This document shows, piece after piece, positions 28,166-35,776 of a stretch of 64,000 nt of DNA; the stretch's first letter is position 1; the number at the start of each line of letters is the position of its first letter. Both the position numbers and the translations under genes were made by a program. Below the pieces are notes generated by a model. The model made no database searches. It was not told the origin of the DNA and saw nothing but the letters and a program-made list of their open reading frames with translations. The stretch is from an uncultured Clostridia bacterium (lineage in GTDB: Bacteria; Bacillota; Clostridia; TANB77; CAG-508): positions 1 to 64,000 of the forward strand of contig CANRPX010000001.1 in the NCBI GenBank assembly GCA_947632605.1, given 5' to 3'.

Positions 28166-28891
28166 ATGGCTATGACAAAGAAAATGGAAAACATGTTGAA
28201 GGGAGGCTGCATCCGGATTTACGATGGAATGATCGTGGTTTGGCCGCAGTATTCTCAGGAGGAAGCATTGCACACGGAATGGGTGCCGAAGTTCAATGGT
28301 CGCTTTGCGACAAATAACTCAACGGTCGCCTTTGTTGTGGACAATGTCCTCTACGCAACCCCGCGCACGTACGAAGTATTGGAAACCCTGAAGGACAATG
28401 GAATCTATCCGGCGAGCTTCTATGTTCCGTTCTCCAACCAAGATTTCCCGAAGAGCGAAAGCTACAAGTGGATGTCTCTCATGGAGAAAGCCAAATTGGC
28501 ATGGAAGAAAGAGTTCGAGGATGACTGCATCGAGTACTGCGAAAAGAATGGCATTCATGCCATCTCTGACGAGACACTGGCAAACTGCTTTGAAATGCCG
28601 GAATGCGGTGTTCACGTTAAGCATCTGTACTACGAGCAGACCCTGTATCCCGTGATTTCCGGTTGTTTGGATAGCACCGCTATCAGCAAGATCGGAAAGT
28701 ACTGCAGCAACAACGGCAGAGTGGTTTTCGTGTATATCAATGGTAAGACGTATGTCGCCAAAGGTTACAAAATCATCTCCGAGTTGGAGTCTGCAGGGTT
28801 CAAAAAGGGTGGAATCTATGTACCGTTTTCCAACGGGGAGGTAATCACCAACATGGCCATGGCGGCCAGGTGGGATGCCATCTCCAAGTAA
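28166..28891 (+). CDS. Unknown protein with internal duplication, foreign codon use
   Basis: 241 residues, no signal or membrane segment. Residues ~51-107 and ~182-238 are two copies of one unit: a VAFVV/VVFVY strand, a Y-rich strand, a helix with EVLETLKDNG or KIISELESAG, then the shared YVPFSN and a final M-rich helix with W. Between them lies a cysteine-containing helical region (C121, C125, C141, C147). No family recognised. The gene is the most GC-rich in the window, near half G+C by eye, with codons (CTG, CCG, ACC, TCC) rare elsewhere. It has a strong AAGGAGG site and its own promoter and terminator. Horizontal origin is likely. Confidence 0.72.
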   Translation: MAMTKKMENMLKGGCIRIYDGMIVVWPQYSQEEALHTEWVPKFNGRFATNNSTVAFVVDNVLYATPRTYEVLETLKDNGIYPASFYVPFSNQDFPKSESYKWMSLMEKAKLAWKKEFEDDCIEYCEKNGIHAISDETLANCFEMPECGVHVKHLYYEQTLYPVISGCLDSTAISKIGKYCSNNGRVVFVYINGKTYVAKGYKIISELESAGFKKGGIYVPFSNGEVITNMAMAARWDAISK

Positions 28892-28904
28892 GACCATTCG
28901 CATT

Positions 28905-28963
28905 CCTTAAGCTGACTTCAGCTTAAGGCAGAGGAGACCGGTTCGCCGGTCTCCTTTGTTTTT
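28905..28963 (+). terminator. Palindrome and UUCG terminator
   Basis: A 24-bp near-perfect palindrome (28905-28928) is followed by a 9-bp GC-rich stem (28933-28941 with 28946-28954) capped by a TTCG tetraloop and a T run. The second hairpin is a very strong terminator; the first may be a processing or protein site. Confidence 0.88.
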
Positions 28964-28975
28964 TAAATAAAAAAT

Positions 28976-29010
28976 AAAAAGCTAGAAATCTTTTGAAATC
29001 TAGCTTTTTA
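28976..29010 (-). terminator. Terminator of the CAU tRNA
   Basis: Inverted repeat AAAAAGCTAGA (28976-28986) with TCTAGCTTTTT (28999-29009), directly after the tRNA on the minus strand. Confidence 0.8.
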
Positions 29011-29011
29011 T

Positions 29012-29088
29012 TGGTGCGCCCTCAAGGATTCGAACCTTGGACCCACCGGTTATGAGCCGGTTGCTCTGACCAACTGAGCTAAGGGCGC
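29012..29088 (-). tRNA. tRNA with CAU anticodon (Met elongator or Ile2)
   Basis: 77 nt with acceptor arms GCGCCCT/AGGGCGC, discriminator A and encoded CCA. The anticodon loop CTCATAA gives CAU. It is not an initiator type. Whether it is elongator tRNA-Met or the lysidine-modified tRNA-Ile cannot be settled by eye; the CGGCTCATAACCG arm also occurs in Ile2 tRNAs. Confidence 0.9.
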
Positions 29089-29114
29089 ATTATTTTATTT
29101 CTACGACAAGACTT

Positions 29115-29143
29115 ATTATAAACGATTGAAATTAATATGTCAA
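29115..29143 (-). promoter_or_regulatory. Promoter of the CAU tRNA
   Basis: On the minus strand, TTGACA (29143-29138) and TATAAT (29120-29115), 17 bases apart. Both boxes are perfect. Confidence 0.9.
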
Positions 29144-29284
29144 GAGAATTTGCAAAAAATGTTATTAACTTTTAAATGTTATTTATTAAAATATTGACAA
29201 AAATAAAGTATGGTTATAAATTAATTTTATAAAATTTTATTAAAGAAATTATAAACCAAAGTTATAGATAGGAGAGAATAGATT

Positions 29285-30148
29285 ATGATATTAATAAACA
29301 TTGCAATAGCTATATTTATTGTAGGAGTGTTTTTTTGTGGAATTAGTTTAGTAACAAAAAACAGAAAAATAAAGATATTAGGAATTTTAATACTTTTATT
29401 TTTATTAATTAGTATTATTTTGTTTGTATTTTATGCACTTTATGAAAATGATCAAGAATTAATTAATCAAGGCATTGATAATACAAGTGAATATGTTACA
29501 GATAGTATGAATAATGCAAATAATACAAGTATTACAAATGATGTAAATATCATAAATAATTTTAATAGTGATAATAATATGCTACCAGTTGAATATTCTG
29601 GAAAAGTTTTAAATATTAACAATTCTACAATTGAATGTGGTCCAATTGAAACACTTTCAACAAATTTAATTTTTATAGATGAAGAAACAAAAATAACAAA
29701 TTATTTAACAAATAAAGAAATAGAATTATCTGATATAAAACAGGGTGATTGTATTAATGCTGTCGGAGATAAAGTTACTTCAAATAATGATTTAGAAAGA
29801 ATTTCTGCTAAAACGATATTAGTATATCCAAAAGATGAAATAAAAAAAGAAGCTGGTAAATATATAAATGACACTTATAGAATAGATGATTCAAGTATTG
29901 CTTATTCAAATGTAGATTTATCTGGAAATGGATATATAATTTGTGAAATTAATGTAGATAATTTTTCTTATCCAATAAAATTAAATGTTAATAAAAATAC
30001 AGAAACTTTTTTAGGATATTCAATGCATTTACAATCTAATTATGGATATGTTCTTCACGAAATGTGTTGGATTACTTTAGATACAAAAGTTGAAGATATT
30101 GATAATATAAAAGGATATGTAAAGATGATAGAATATATAGCAGATTAA
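29285..30148 (+). CDS. Unknown membrane-anchored protein
   Basis: 287 residues: two hydrophobic helices (residues ~3-22 and ~29-50), an N/T/D-rich linker (~55-100) and an extracellular globular part (~101-287). The section around residues 103-185 (SGKVLNINNSTIECG to ISAKTILV) has the rhythm of small OB-like or DUF5666-type beta domains. No firm family. A TTGACA at 29194-29199 with a TATAAA-like box suggests its own promoter, divergent from the tRNA. A GGAGAG site precedes the ATG. Codon use fits the host. Confidence 0.68.
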   Translation: MILINIAIAIFIVGVFFCGISLVTKNRKIKILGILILLFLLISIILFVFYALYENDQELINQGIDNTSEYVTDSMNNANNTSITNDVNIINNFNSDNNMLPVEYSGKVLNINNSTIECGPIETLSTNLIFIDEETKITNYLTNKEIELSDIKQGDCINAVGDKVTSNNDLERISAKTILVYPKDEIKKEAGKYINDTYRIDDSSIAYSNVDLSGNGYIICEINVDNFSYPIKLNVNKNTETFLGYSMHLQSNYGYVLHEMCWITLDTKVEDIDNIKGYVKMIEYIAD

Positions 30149-30264
30149 AAATATCGAAAAACGATAAAAAAATATTGACAAACGAGAAATAAAATGATAT
30201 ATTTTTCACATAAAATTTATAATTATAATTTTATAAAAGATGAAAAAGAAAAGAGGAAATAAAA

Positions 30265-30729
30265 GTGGAAATTTTCGGAAAAAAAGGTGTTGGAAATATT
30301 CTAAAAATTCTTCTAGAAATAGTTTTAGTTTTAGGAATTCTAATTTTAGCAAGTTTTCCAATAATTATAAATAAAACAAATATTCAAATAAACCCAAATA
30401 TAATAATGTTTTATCCAAATGCAATTTGTTTATTATTGATAATATATCAATTTATAGGATTATTTGATAGTTTAAAAAATGAAAATCCATTTTGTGAAAA
30501 TACTGTAAAAAGATTAAATAAATCTGGAAAAATATCTGGTATAGCATCTATTTTTTGGATATTAGATTTCTTATATGAATTGTTAATTGTAAAAGCAAAT
30601 ATACCTTTCATATTAGCTTTATCCTTTCTAGTTATTCTATTTATTGGTGTTACAATAGCTTTATTTATTTTATCAGAATTGTTTAACAAAGCACTAGAAT
30701 ACAAAAATGAAAATGATTTAACAATTTAA
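30265..30729 (+). CDS. DUF2975 membrane protein
   Basis: 154 residues with four membrane helices and the DUF2975 mark between helices two and three: a short loop with NPFCENTVKRLNKSGK. In many Bacillota a DUF2975 gene is paired with a tiny XRE-type regulator, exactly as here (next gene, 32 bases on). Function is unknown. The start is a GTG at 30265 after AGAGGA. Confidence 0.8.
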   Translation: MEIFGKKGVGNILKILLEIVLVLGILILASFPIIINKTNIQINPNIIMFYPNAICLLLIIYQFIGLFDSLKNENPFCENTVKRLNKSGKISGIASIFWILDFLYELLIVKANIPFILALSFLVILFIGVTIALFILSELFNKALEYKNENDLTI

Positions 30730-30761
30730 AATTAATGAGAAGAATTTAAGGGGGAGAATTA

Positions 30762-30980
30762 ATGATAATTGTAAATTTAGATGTTATGATGGCAAAAAGA
30801 AAAATGTCTTCTCTAGAATTAGCAGAAAAAATTGGAATAACACAAGCAAATTTATCTATTCTAAAAACTAATAAAGGAAAAGCAATTAGATTTTCTACTT
30901 TAGATCAAATTTGCAAAGTGTTAAATTGTATGCCAGGAGACATATTAGAATATAAGGAAGGAAAAGAAAATAATGAGTAG
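30762..30980 (+). CDS. XRE-family (YozG-like) small regulator
   Basis: 72 residues, almost all a Cro/C1 helix-turn-helix: MSSLELAEKIGITQANLSIL, then FSTLDQICKVLNCMPGDILEY. This is the YozG-like partner of DUF2975 proteins. AGGGGGAG provides a strong ribosome site. It overlaps the next gene by 8 bases, making one operon of three. It probably regulates its own operon; no operator was identified. Confidence 0.9.
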   Translation: MIIVNLDVMMAKRKMSSLELAEKIGITQANLSILKTNKGKAIRFSTLDQICKVLNCMPGDILEYKEGKENNE

Positions 30981-32400
30981 TATATTAGTTGGAGCACTAT
31001 TATTTAGTATTTGGAGTGTTATATTATTTGTTGGTAAAAATATAGGACTTTCTATGCTGTTATTTACAGTGCCATTATCATATTTTTTAATAAGATTATT
31101 AGAAAAAAATAAAAAAGTAAATTATGAAAAAGCCAAATTGCTAATTATACCAATAACATTACTTTCAAGCACATATTTTATATATAATAATGAATTTTTT
31201 AATAATGTAAATATTTTTGTTATACCAATACTTATGTTATTAATGGTAATTAATTTAGTGGAAAAGGATTTAAAAATTGAAAATTTTATAGAAAGAATGT
31301 CAAAATTAATATTTAATCCAATAGCTTACTTTGAACAAACAATGGGAAAACTTGCAGAGTTTATAAAAATAAGATTAAAAATGAAAAATCCATCTAAAAA
31401 ATCTAATATTTTTAAAGGAATTTTAATAACAATTCCAATAGTACTTTTAATAATAATTTTATTATCTTCAGCAGATGAGATATTTGGAAAAATCTTTATA
31501 GATATATTTAGAAATTGTATGAAATTATTAGAAAATTTTGAGTTTGGAGAAATACTTTTAAGAATTGTTATTGCTATATTAGTATTTTTATATTTAAGTT
31601 GCTTTTTTGATAATTTAGTAAATAGATATAAAGCCGATGAGAAAAAATTAGAAGAACAAAAAAATGAAGAATTTGAAAATGTAGCAATAAAAATGATTTT
31701 GGTTACTTTAAATATTATTTATGTAGTATTTTGTATTATTCAAATAAAATCATTATTTATGAAAACAAATATAGAAAATTATGCACAATATGCAAGAAAA
31801 GGCTTTTTTCAATTAATGATTGTTTCAGTTATTAATTTAATTGTTATATTAATTGCAAAAATAAATAAAAAGAATAAATTTATAAATGTTATGTGTTTAT
31901 TTATGATAGGATGTACTTTCATAATACTTCTTTCATCAGCATATAGAATGAGATTATATGAAAGTGCTTTTGGATATACACTTTTAAGATTATTAGTTTA
32001 TATAGCTCTTTTTACAGAAACTGTTTTATTAATACCAACAATTATATATGTTATTGATAAACCAATTAAGCTTTTGAAAGTATATTTTATTATATCTATT
32101 GTTATTTATGTTTGTGTTAATTTTGCAAATATTGATAATATAATTGCTAGAAAAAATGTTGATAGATATTTTGCAACTGGAAAAATAGATTTATATTATT
32201 TGATAAATAATACAAGTACAGATGCAATAGGCCAAATAATTAGAATAAGAGATTCAGAAGTAGAAACAGAAGATGAAAAAGAAATTCAAAATAGAGTGGT
32301 ATCATATATTTCAAATGTATATTCAGAACTAAAAAATGAAAAAGTAGATTTTAGAAATTTTAATATTTCTAAATTTACAGCAAGAATTGTAATATTTTAA
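30973..32400 (+). CDS. DUF4173/DUF4153-type polytopic membrane protein
   Basis: 475 residues with about ten or more membrane helices and a cytoplasmic C-terminal tail of ~75 residues. The stretch YAQYARKGFFQLMIVSVIN (near residue 270) is a hallmark of the DUF4173 group. Function is unknown; relatives often neighbour XRE or two-component regulators. It overlaps the YozG-like gene and ends the operon. No terminator is clear before the tRNA-Tyr promoter. Confidence 0.78.
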   Translation: MSSILVGALLFSIWSVILFVGKNIGLSMLLFTVPLSYFLIRLLEKNKKVNYEKAKLLIIPITLLSSTYFIYNNEFFNNVNIFVIPILMLLMVINLVEKDLKIENFIERMSKLIFNPIAYFEQTMGKLAEFIKIRLKMKNPSKKSNIFKGILITIPIVLLIIILLSSADEIFGKIFIDIFRNCMKLLENFEFGEILLRIVIAILVFLYLSCFFDNLVNRYKADEKKLEEQKNEEFENVAIKMILVTLNIIYVVFCIIQIKSLFMKTNIENYAQYARKGFFQLMIVSVINLIVILIAKINKKNKFINVMCLFMIGCTFIILLSSAYRMRLYESAFGYTLLRLLVYIALFTETVLLIPTIIYVIDKPIKLLKVYFIISIVIYVCVNFANIDNIIARKNVDRYFATGKIDLYYLINNTSTDAIGQIIRIRDSEVETEDEKEIQNRVVSYISNVYSELKNEKVDFRNFNISKFTARIVIF

Positions 32401-32456
32401 TATGATAAAATAACTATTTAAATTATGCTTTTAGATAAAAATAATCTTAAAAAGTC

Positions 32457-32485
32457 TTGACAATACATTAAAATAACATTATAAT
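32457..32485 (+). promoter_or_regulatory. Promoter of tRNA-Tyr
   Basis: Perfect TTGACA (32457-32462) and TATAAT (32480-32485), 17 bases apart. Confidence 0.9.
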
Positions 32486-32512
32486 AAATAACGTGCTCGA
32501 AAGAGCACAAAT

Positions 32513-32598
32513 GGGTAGGTGGTCGAGTGGTTAATGGCACCAGACTGTAAATCTGGCGACGAGAGTCTACGATGGTTCGAATCCATCCCTGCCCACCA
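32513..32598 (+). tRNA. tRNA-Tyr (GUA), host of the integrated element
   Basis: A class II tRNA of 86 nt with acceptor arms GGGTAGG/CCTGCCC, discriminator A and CCA. The loop CTGTAAA gives anticodon GTA. Its last 11 bases plus the terminator form the left attachment repeat of the mobile element, so the tRNA remains intact after integration. Confidence 0.95.
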
Positions 32599-32630
32599 CA
32601 AAAAGAGGTCAAAAGCCTCTTTTTTTGTTG
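32588..32630 (+). repeat. attL: 43-bp direct repeat
   Basis: Identical to 37206-37248. It starts CCTGCCCACCA in the tRNA-Tyr 3' end and includes the whole tRNA terminator (stem 32601-32608 with 32616-32623). A repeat that begins in a tRNA 3' end and recurs beyond an integrase and relaxase gene marks a site-specific insertion. Confidence 0.9.
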
Positions 32631-32726
32631 CTTTTTCACTTTTTCTAATTTTAGCAAGTCATTGATATTACTGTATTTTAACCTTTTTTTACTAAAATTC
32701 ATTTTTTATAATTTTTATTCATTACT

Positions 32727-32881
32727 AACACACTTGCTAAACAAAAATATATAAAAAATAATCTTGTTTAGCGAGTGTTAAAAAGTGTTTAGCAAGTGAG
32801 CAGTTTTTTTACAATTTAAAGTAAAGAAAAAATCAATATAATATACTGATATAAAGCGTTTTAGTCGTTTAGCAAGTGTTA
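32727..32881. repeat. Four arm-type repeats at the element's left end
   Basis: Copies of GTTTAGCAAGTGTTA-like sequence lie at 32742-32727 (inverted), 32766-32780 (one change), 32787-32798 and 32867-32881. A related copy (GTTTTGCAAGTGTTTT inverted) lies near the right end at about 37148-37163 and in the second right-end copy at about 38928-38943. Short repeats at both ends beside the integrase gene are typical arm-binding sites of tyrosine integrases. This 260-base stretch has no gene. Confidence 0.6.
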
Positions 32882-32894
32882 GTTAATTTTCACT

Positions 32895-33377
32895 TTATTT
32901 ATCAAAATCTAATTCTTTTTCATTAAAAACATTTGATTCTAATAATTTATTATTTAAGGGAGTTTCATTTAATAGATTTTGATTTAAATAATATTGATTT
33001 ACTTTATCAAGTTCTTCTTCCTTAAATTTATTTAAAACAGAAGTGTAAGTGTTTAATGTAACTCTAATATCTTTATGTCCCATTAATCTTTGAACAACAA
33101 CAGGAGCCATACCACTTTCAATACATCTAGTTCCATAAGTATGTCTTAGACTATGAGTAGAAATACCTTCAATTCCTAAAGTTGCACAAATTCTTTGAAG
33201 TTCTTTATTTATGTTTGATCTTTTTACATATTGATTTTTATCAGGTTTGAATAATAAGCTTTCAGGATTATTTTCTTGATTTGTACAATATTTCATTTGT
33301 TCAATAAAAAAAGGAACTAGAAAGTCAGGAATAGGGAGAACTCTTTTTCCAGCATAAGTTTTAGTTGTTGTACCCAT
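32895..33377 (-). pseudogene. Tyrosine integrase, C-terminal fragment
   Basis: 160 residues that match only the catalytic end of phage/ICE-type integrases. H75 and R78 (HSLRHT), H101 (LMGHKD) and the nucleophile Y111 (LNTYTS) are present. The arm-binding domain, core-binding domain and first catalytic arginine, about 220 residues in a normal integrase, are missing. The similarity-like pattern (NGAII before the first Met) runs back to about 33392, where an in-frame TAA occurs, so the break is near there. A GGAGC site precedes the ATG, so a fragment could still be made, but it should not recombine DNA alone. Confidence 0.8.
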
Positions 33378-33424
33378 AATAATAGCTCCATTTTAGTTTA
33401 AAAAATGTAAAAATCAAAGTTAAA

Positions 33425-33471
33425 AAAATAATAACCTATAGTTGAATCATCAACTTTAAGGTTATTATTTT
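33425..33471. terminator. Bidirectional terminator beside the integrase fragment
   Basis: AAAATAATAACCT pairs with AGGTTATTATTTT around an inner hairpin, with T runs on both sides. It ends the minus-strand gene at 33538. It sits about 30 bases from where the integrase is broken, so it may have come with the cargo insertion. Confidence 0.75.
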
Positions 33472-33537
33472 TATATAGGATGTATGTTAGTTTATTATTT
33501 AATTAAAATAACTATTTATCTACTTATTTCTAATAAT

Positions 33538-34311
33538 TTATTTAAAGAAGTAATCTATAAAATCAAGTACATCTTTTTCTCCAATATAGAAATGATATGG
33601 AATGTTACAAATACAAAATATAAGATATCCTGAATCTGTCATTTCTAACAGTATGTCTTGATTTAAGTTTGACAAATTTAAATCAATAATAACTTCATAT
33701 TTAAAATAATCATCATGAACTTTCTGTTGTGAATTTTCAATTGGCAAATTAAGATTTTTATCTAAAATAAAACTATATAAATCATCTTTTTTTATTTTAG
33801 ATATTTTTCTTTGTGATAATTTTTTATTTTTTACTTTGCTACTTTTTATATCAAAATAATTATATGATAATGTATTAATATTTGAGTTATTTATAAAATC
33901 AGTTGATTCAATTAAATCTTTTAATGTATTAATTTCATAATCAATATTTATATATAAATAATAATTACTTTCGTTATCAAATTGTACTGCTACAAGATAA
34001 TTTTCATTAACTTTTTTTAGTGAATATATTTTACAATTAATCCTACATTCAACTGATTCATCACTATATGTTTTTATTTCTTTCTCGATTAACATCTTAT
34101 CTAAAATATCATTATTTAATATACTTTCTCCATAATTATATGTATTATTGTTAAATTCAATTTTATTGAATTTATAATTATTAGATAATTGATTCCACGG
34201 TGTTTCTTTTGCTAAATCATCGTTATATTCTTTTTTTGAAAAATTTAAATATAATATTATAAGTGAACAAAATATTATAAATATACATATAATTGTTTTT
34301 TTTCTAAACAT
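33538..34311 (-). CDS. Unknown membrane-anchored cargo protein
   Basis: 257 residues with one N-terminal membrane helix (residues ~5-24) and a long extracellular part rich in N, D, Y and K. No cysteine lipobox and no recognised family. It lies 28 bases after the V8-like protease gene on the same strand, so they are cotranscribed. A partner role such as protecting the host from the protease is a guess. An AGGAGA site precedes the ATG. Confidence 0.65.
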   Translation of the reverse strand: MFRKKTIICIFIIFCSLIILYLNFSKKEYNDDLAKETPWNQLSNNYKFNKIEFNNNTYNYGESILNNDILDKMLIEKEIKTYSDESVECRINCKIYSLKKVNENYLVAVQFDNESNYYLYINIDYEINTLKDLIESTDFINNSNINTLSYNYFDIKSSKVKNKKLSQRKISKIKKDDLYSFILDKNLNLPIENSQQKVHDDYFKYEVIIDLNLSNLNQDILLEMTDSGYLIFCICNIPYHFYIGEKDVLDFIDYFFK

Positions 34312-34339
34312 AAATTCTCCTATTAATTATAAACAATAA

Positions 34340-35338
34340 TTAATTATAACTATTAATTAAATCTATAATATCTTGTGTTATTCTTCTTCCATATGTTTCA
34401 AATGAAGTTACATTACCGAAAATATTACGATTTCTTATAAGTGCTGAAACAAGTCCAACTGCATAATTATCACTTGATCTTAAAATAGGTCCTCCACTCA
34501 TACCTTCATAATTTACAGCAGTAGTATGAAAATATGTATCATTAGTATTTTGAATTGAACCTTTTGTATAATATTGTGATTTTGCATTTCCCACTAATTT
34601 AGGAAAACCATATTCTTTTATTGATAATCCATTCATTTCTGGATTAGTTCCATAAGATTGAGAACCAAACCAACCGAATTCATCTCCCATATTCCAATCT
34701 AACTCGATTAATGCAAGATCGTATGCTCTATTTTCATGATTATCACGCCAAGTTGGATATGAGTATATTGTTTGCCAGCCTGAACTTTTTTCATTATGAG
34801 ATGAACCATTGTCATAAGCTGGATAAAAGACTACTGGCATTATATTATTATTTTCATCGTAAATACAATGAGCAGCAGTTAATAATAGTTTTGGACCTAC
34901 TAAAAAACCAGTGCCAGAAGATAAACCACCATTAATTGTTAATCTACATAATCTATATTCTTTAGGTGACAATCGCATGAATAAATCAGTTGACGGATCT
35001 TCGCTTAATAATTGTGTAAAATTATCACGCATACTTTCTCTAATATTTGGTTTATAATAACTTGTTTCTGTTACAACTTTGTTATATTTTAATTTATTTT
35101 CTTCTTGTAGTTCATTAAATGTAACTTTTTCTAATTTATCACTACCTTTTCTTTGCACAACAAATTCTGTATCTTCAATCAAAAATTCATCAAATATTTC
35201 GATGTCTTCTGCATATTCATTTAATTTTTCATAAATTTCCTCATTTGAAATATCATTACTTTCAACTGCAAATACGCCATTAGAGAAAATAAAAATAATA
35301 ATACATAAAAATGTAGTGATTTTTAAGAATCTTTTCAT
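34340..35338 (-). CDS. Secreted V8-like (S1B) serine endopeptidase
   Basis: 332 residues: signal peptide (~1-24, likely cut near VFA|VE), a pro-region of ~95 residues and a trypsin-fold domain. The triad is visible: H157 in LTAAHC, D207 in AYDLALIELD and S281 in EGMSGGP. This order and these contexts match the glutamyl endopeptidase/V8 family rather than HtrA, because there is no PDZ domain. It is probably secreted as a proenzyme. As cargo of a mobilizable element it may give a niche advantage. An AAGGAGG site precedes the ATG. Confidence 0.87.
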   Translation of the reverse strand: MKRFLKITTFLCIIIFIFSNGVFAVESNDISNEEIYEKLNEYAEDIEIFDEFLIEDTEFVVQRKGSDKLEKVTFNELQEENKLKYNKVVTETSYYKPNIRESMRDNFTQLLSEDPSTDLFMRLSPKEYRLCRLTINGGLSSGTGFLVGPKLLLTAAHCIYDENNNIMPVVFYPAYDNGSSHNEKSSGWQTIYSYPTWRDNHENRAYDLALIELDWNMGDEFGWFGSQSYGTNPEMNGLSIKEYGFPKLVGNAKSQYYTKGSIQNTNDTYFHTTAVNYEGMSGGPILRSSDNYAVGLVSALIRNRNIFGNVTSFETYGRRITQDIIDLINSYN

Positions 35339-35606
35339 AATAATTCCTCCTTTTTGAAAATCCCTTTTTTATTTTAGGAGTGCCAGCTTATTATATAAGA
35401 TTAATGAAAAAATATAAGACTGATATTCTTTTATAATATCTCCTTTTTATAAATTACTCTATATCATATTTAAGTATAATATTCAATACAGATTTGTCAA
35501 ATTTATCATTAAAGTTTTTATAATTGATAAAATTACTTAAAACGATAAGAACGAGTATTTTGAAAGTATCGCTTTTCTCATATAATTGTGATATACCAAA
35601 AATACT

Positions 35607-35747
35607 AATTATGAAAAATTAGGTATAGATATTTCGCCACAATTAATTTATAGTATTGAAAGTCATACCATAGTTGATTATAAACTTTGTGCAATTGAAA
35701 AAATATTAAAAACAACTTCTTATATACTAATGAAGAAATTTAGATAA
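35607..35747 (+). pseudogene. Remnant of an XRE-type regulator (C-terminal half)
   Basis: A frame with no start reads LGIDISPQLIYSIES, then VDYKLCAIEKILK, and stops at 35745-35747. This is the recognition helix and last helices of a Cro/C1 helix-turn-helix of the type with DISQ-x-IS-KIE and TDYEL-AI-KVL. The first helices are not visible upstream. It is probably the decayed regulator of the element. The rest of 35340-35776 shows nothing else. Confidence 0.5.
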
Positions 35748-35776
35748 TATGTATAAAACTTAAATATAATAAGAAG

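Noticed and set aside
28319..28903. Minus-strand ORF of 194 codons opposite the duplicated-domain gene
   Set aside because: Long because the region is GC-rich and stops are rare. The plus-strand gene has the promoter, AAGGAGG site, internal repeat and terminator.
32418..32702. Minus-strand ORF of 94 codons across tRNA-Tyr
   Set aside because: Same artefact: antisense to a tRNA and its promoter.
32720..32890. Plasmid-type iterons or replication origin at the repeats
   Set aside because: No replication-initiator gene is present; position beside the integrase fragment and the echo at the right end favour integrase arm sites.
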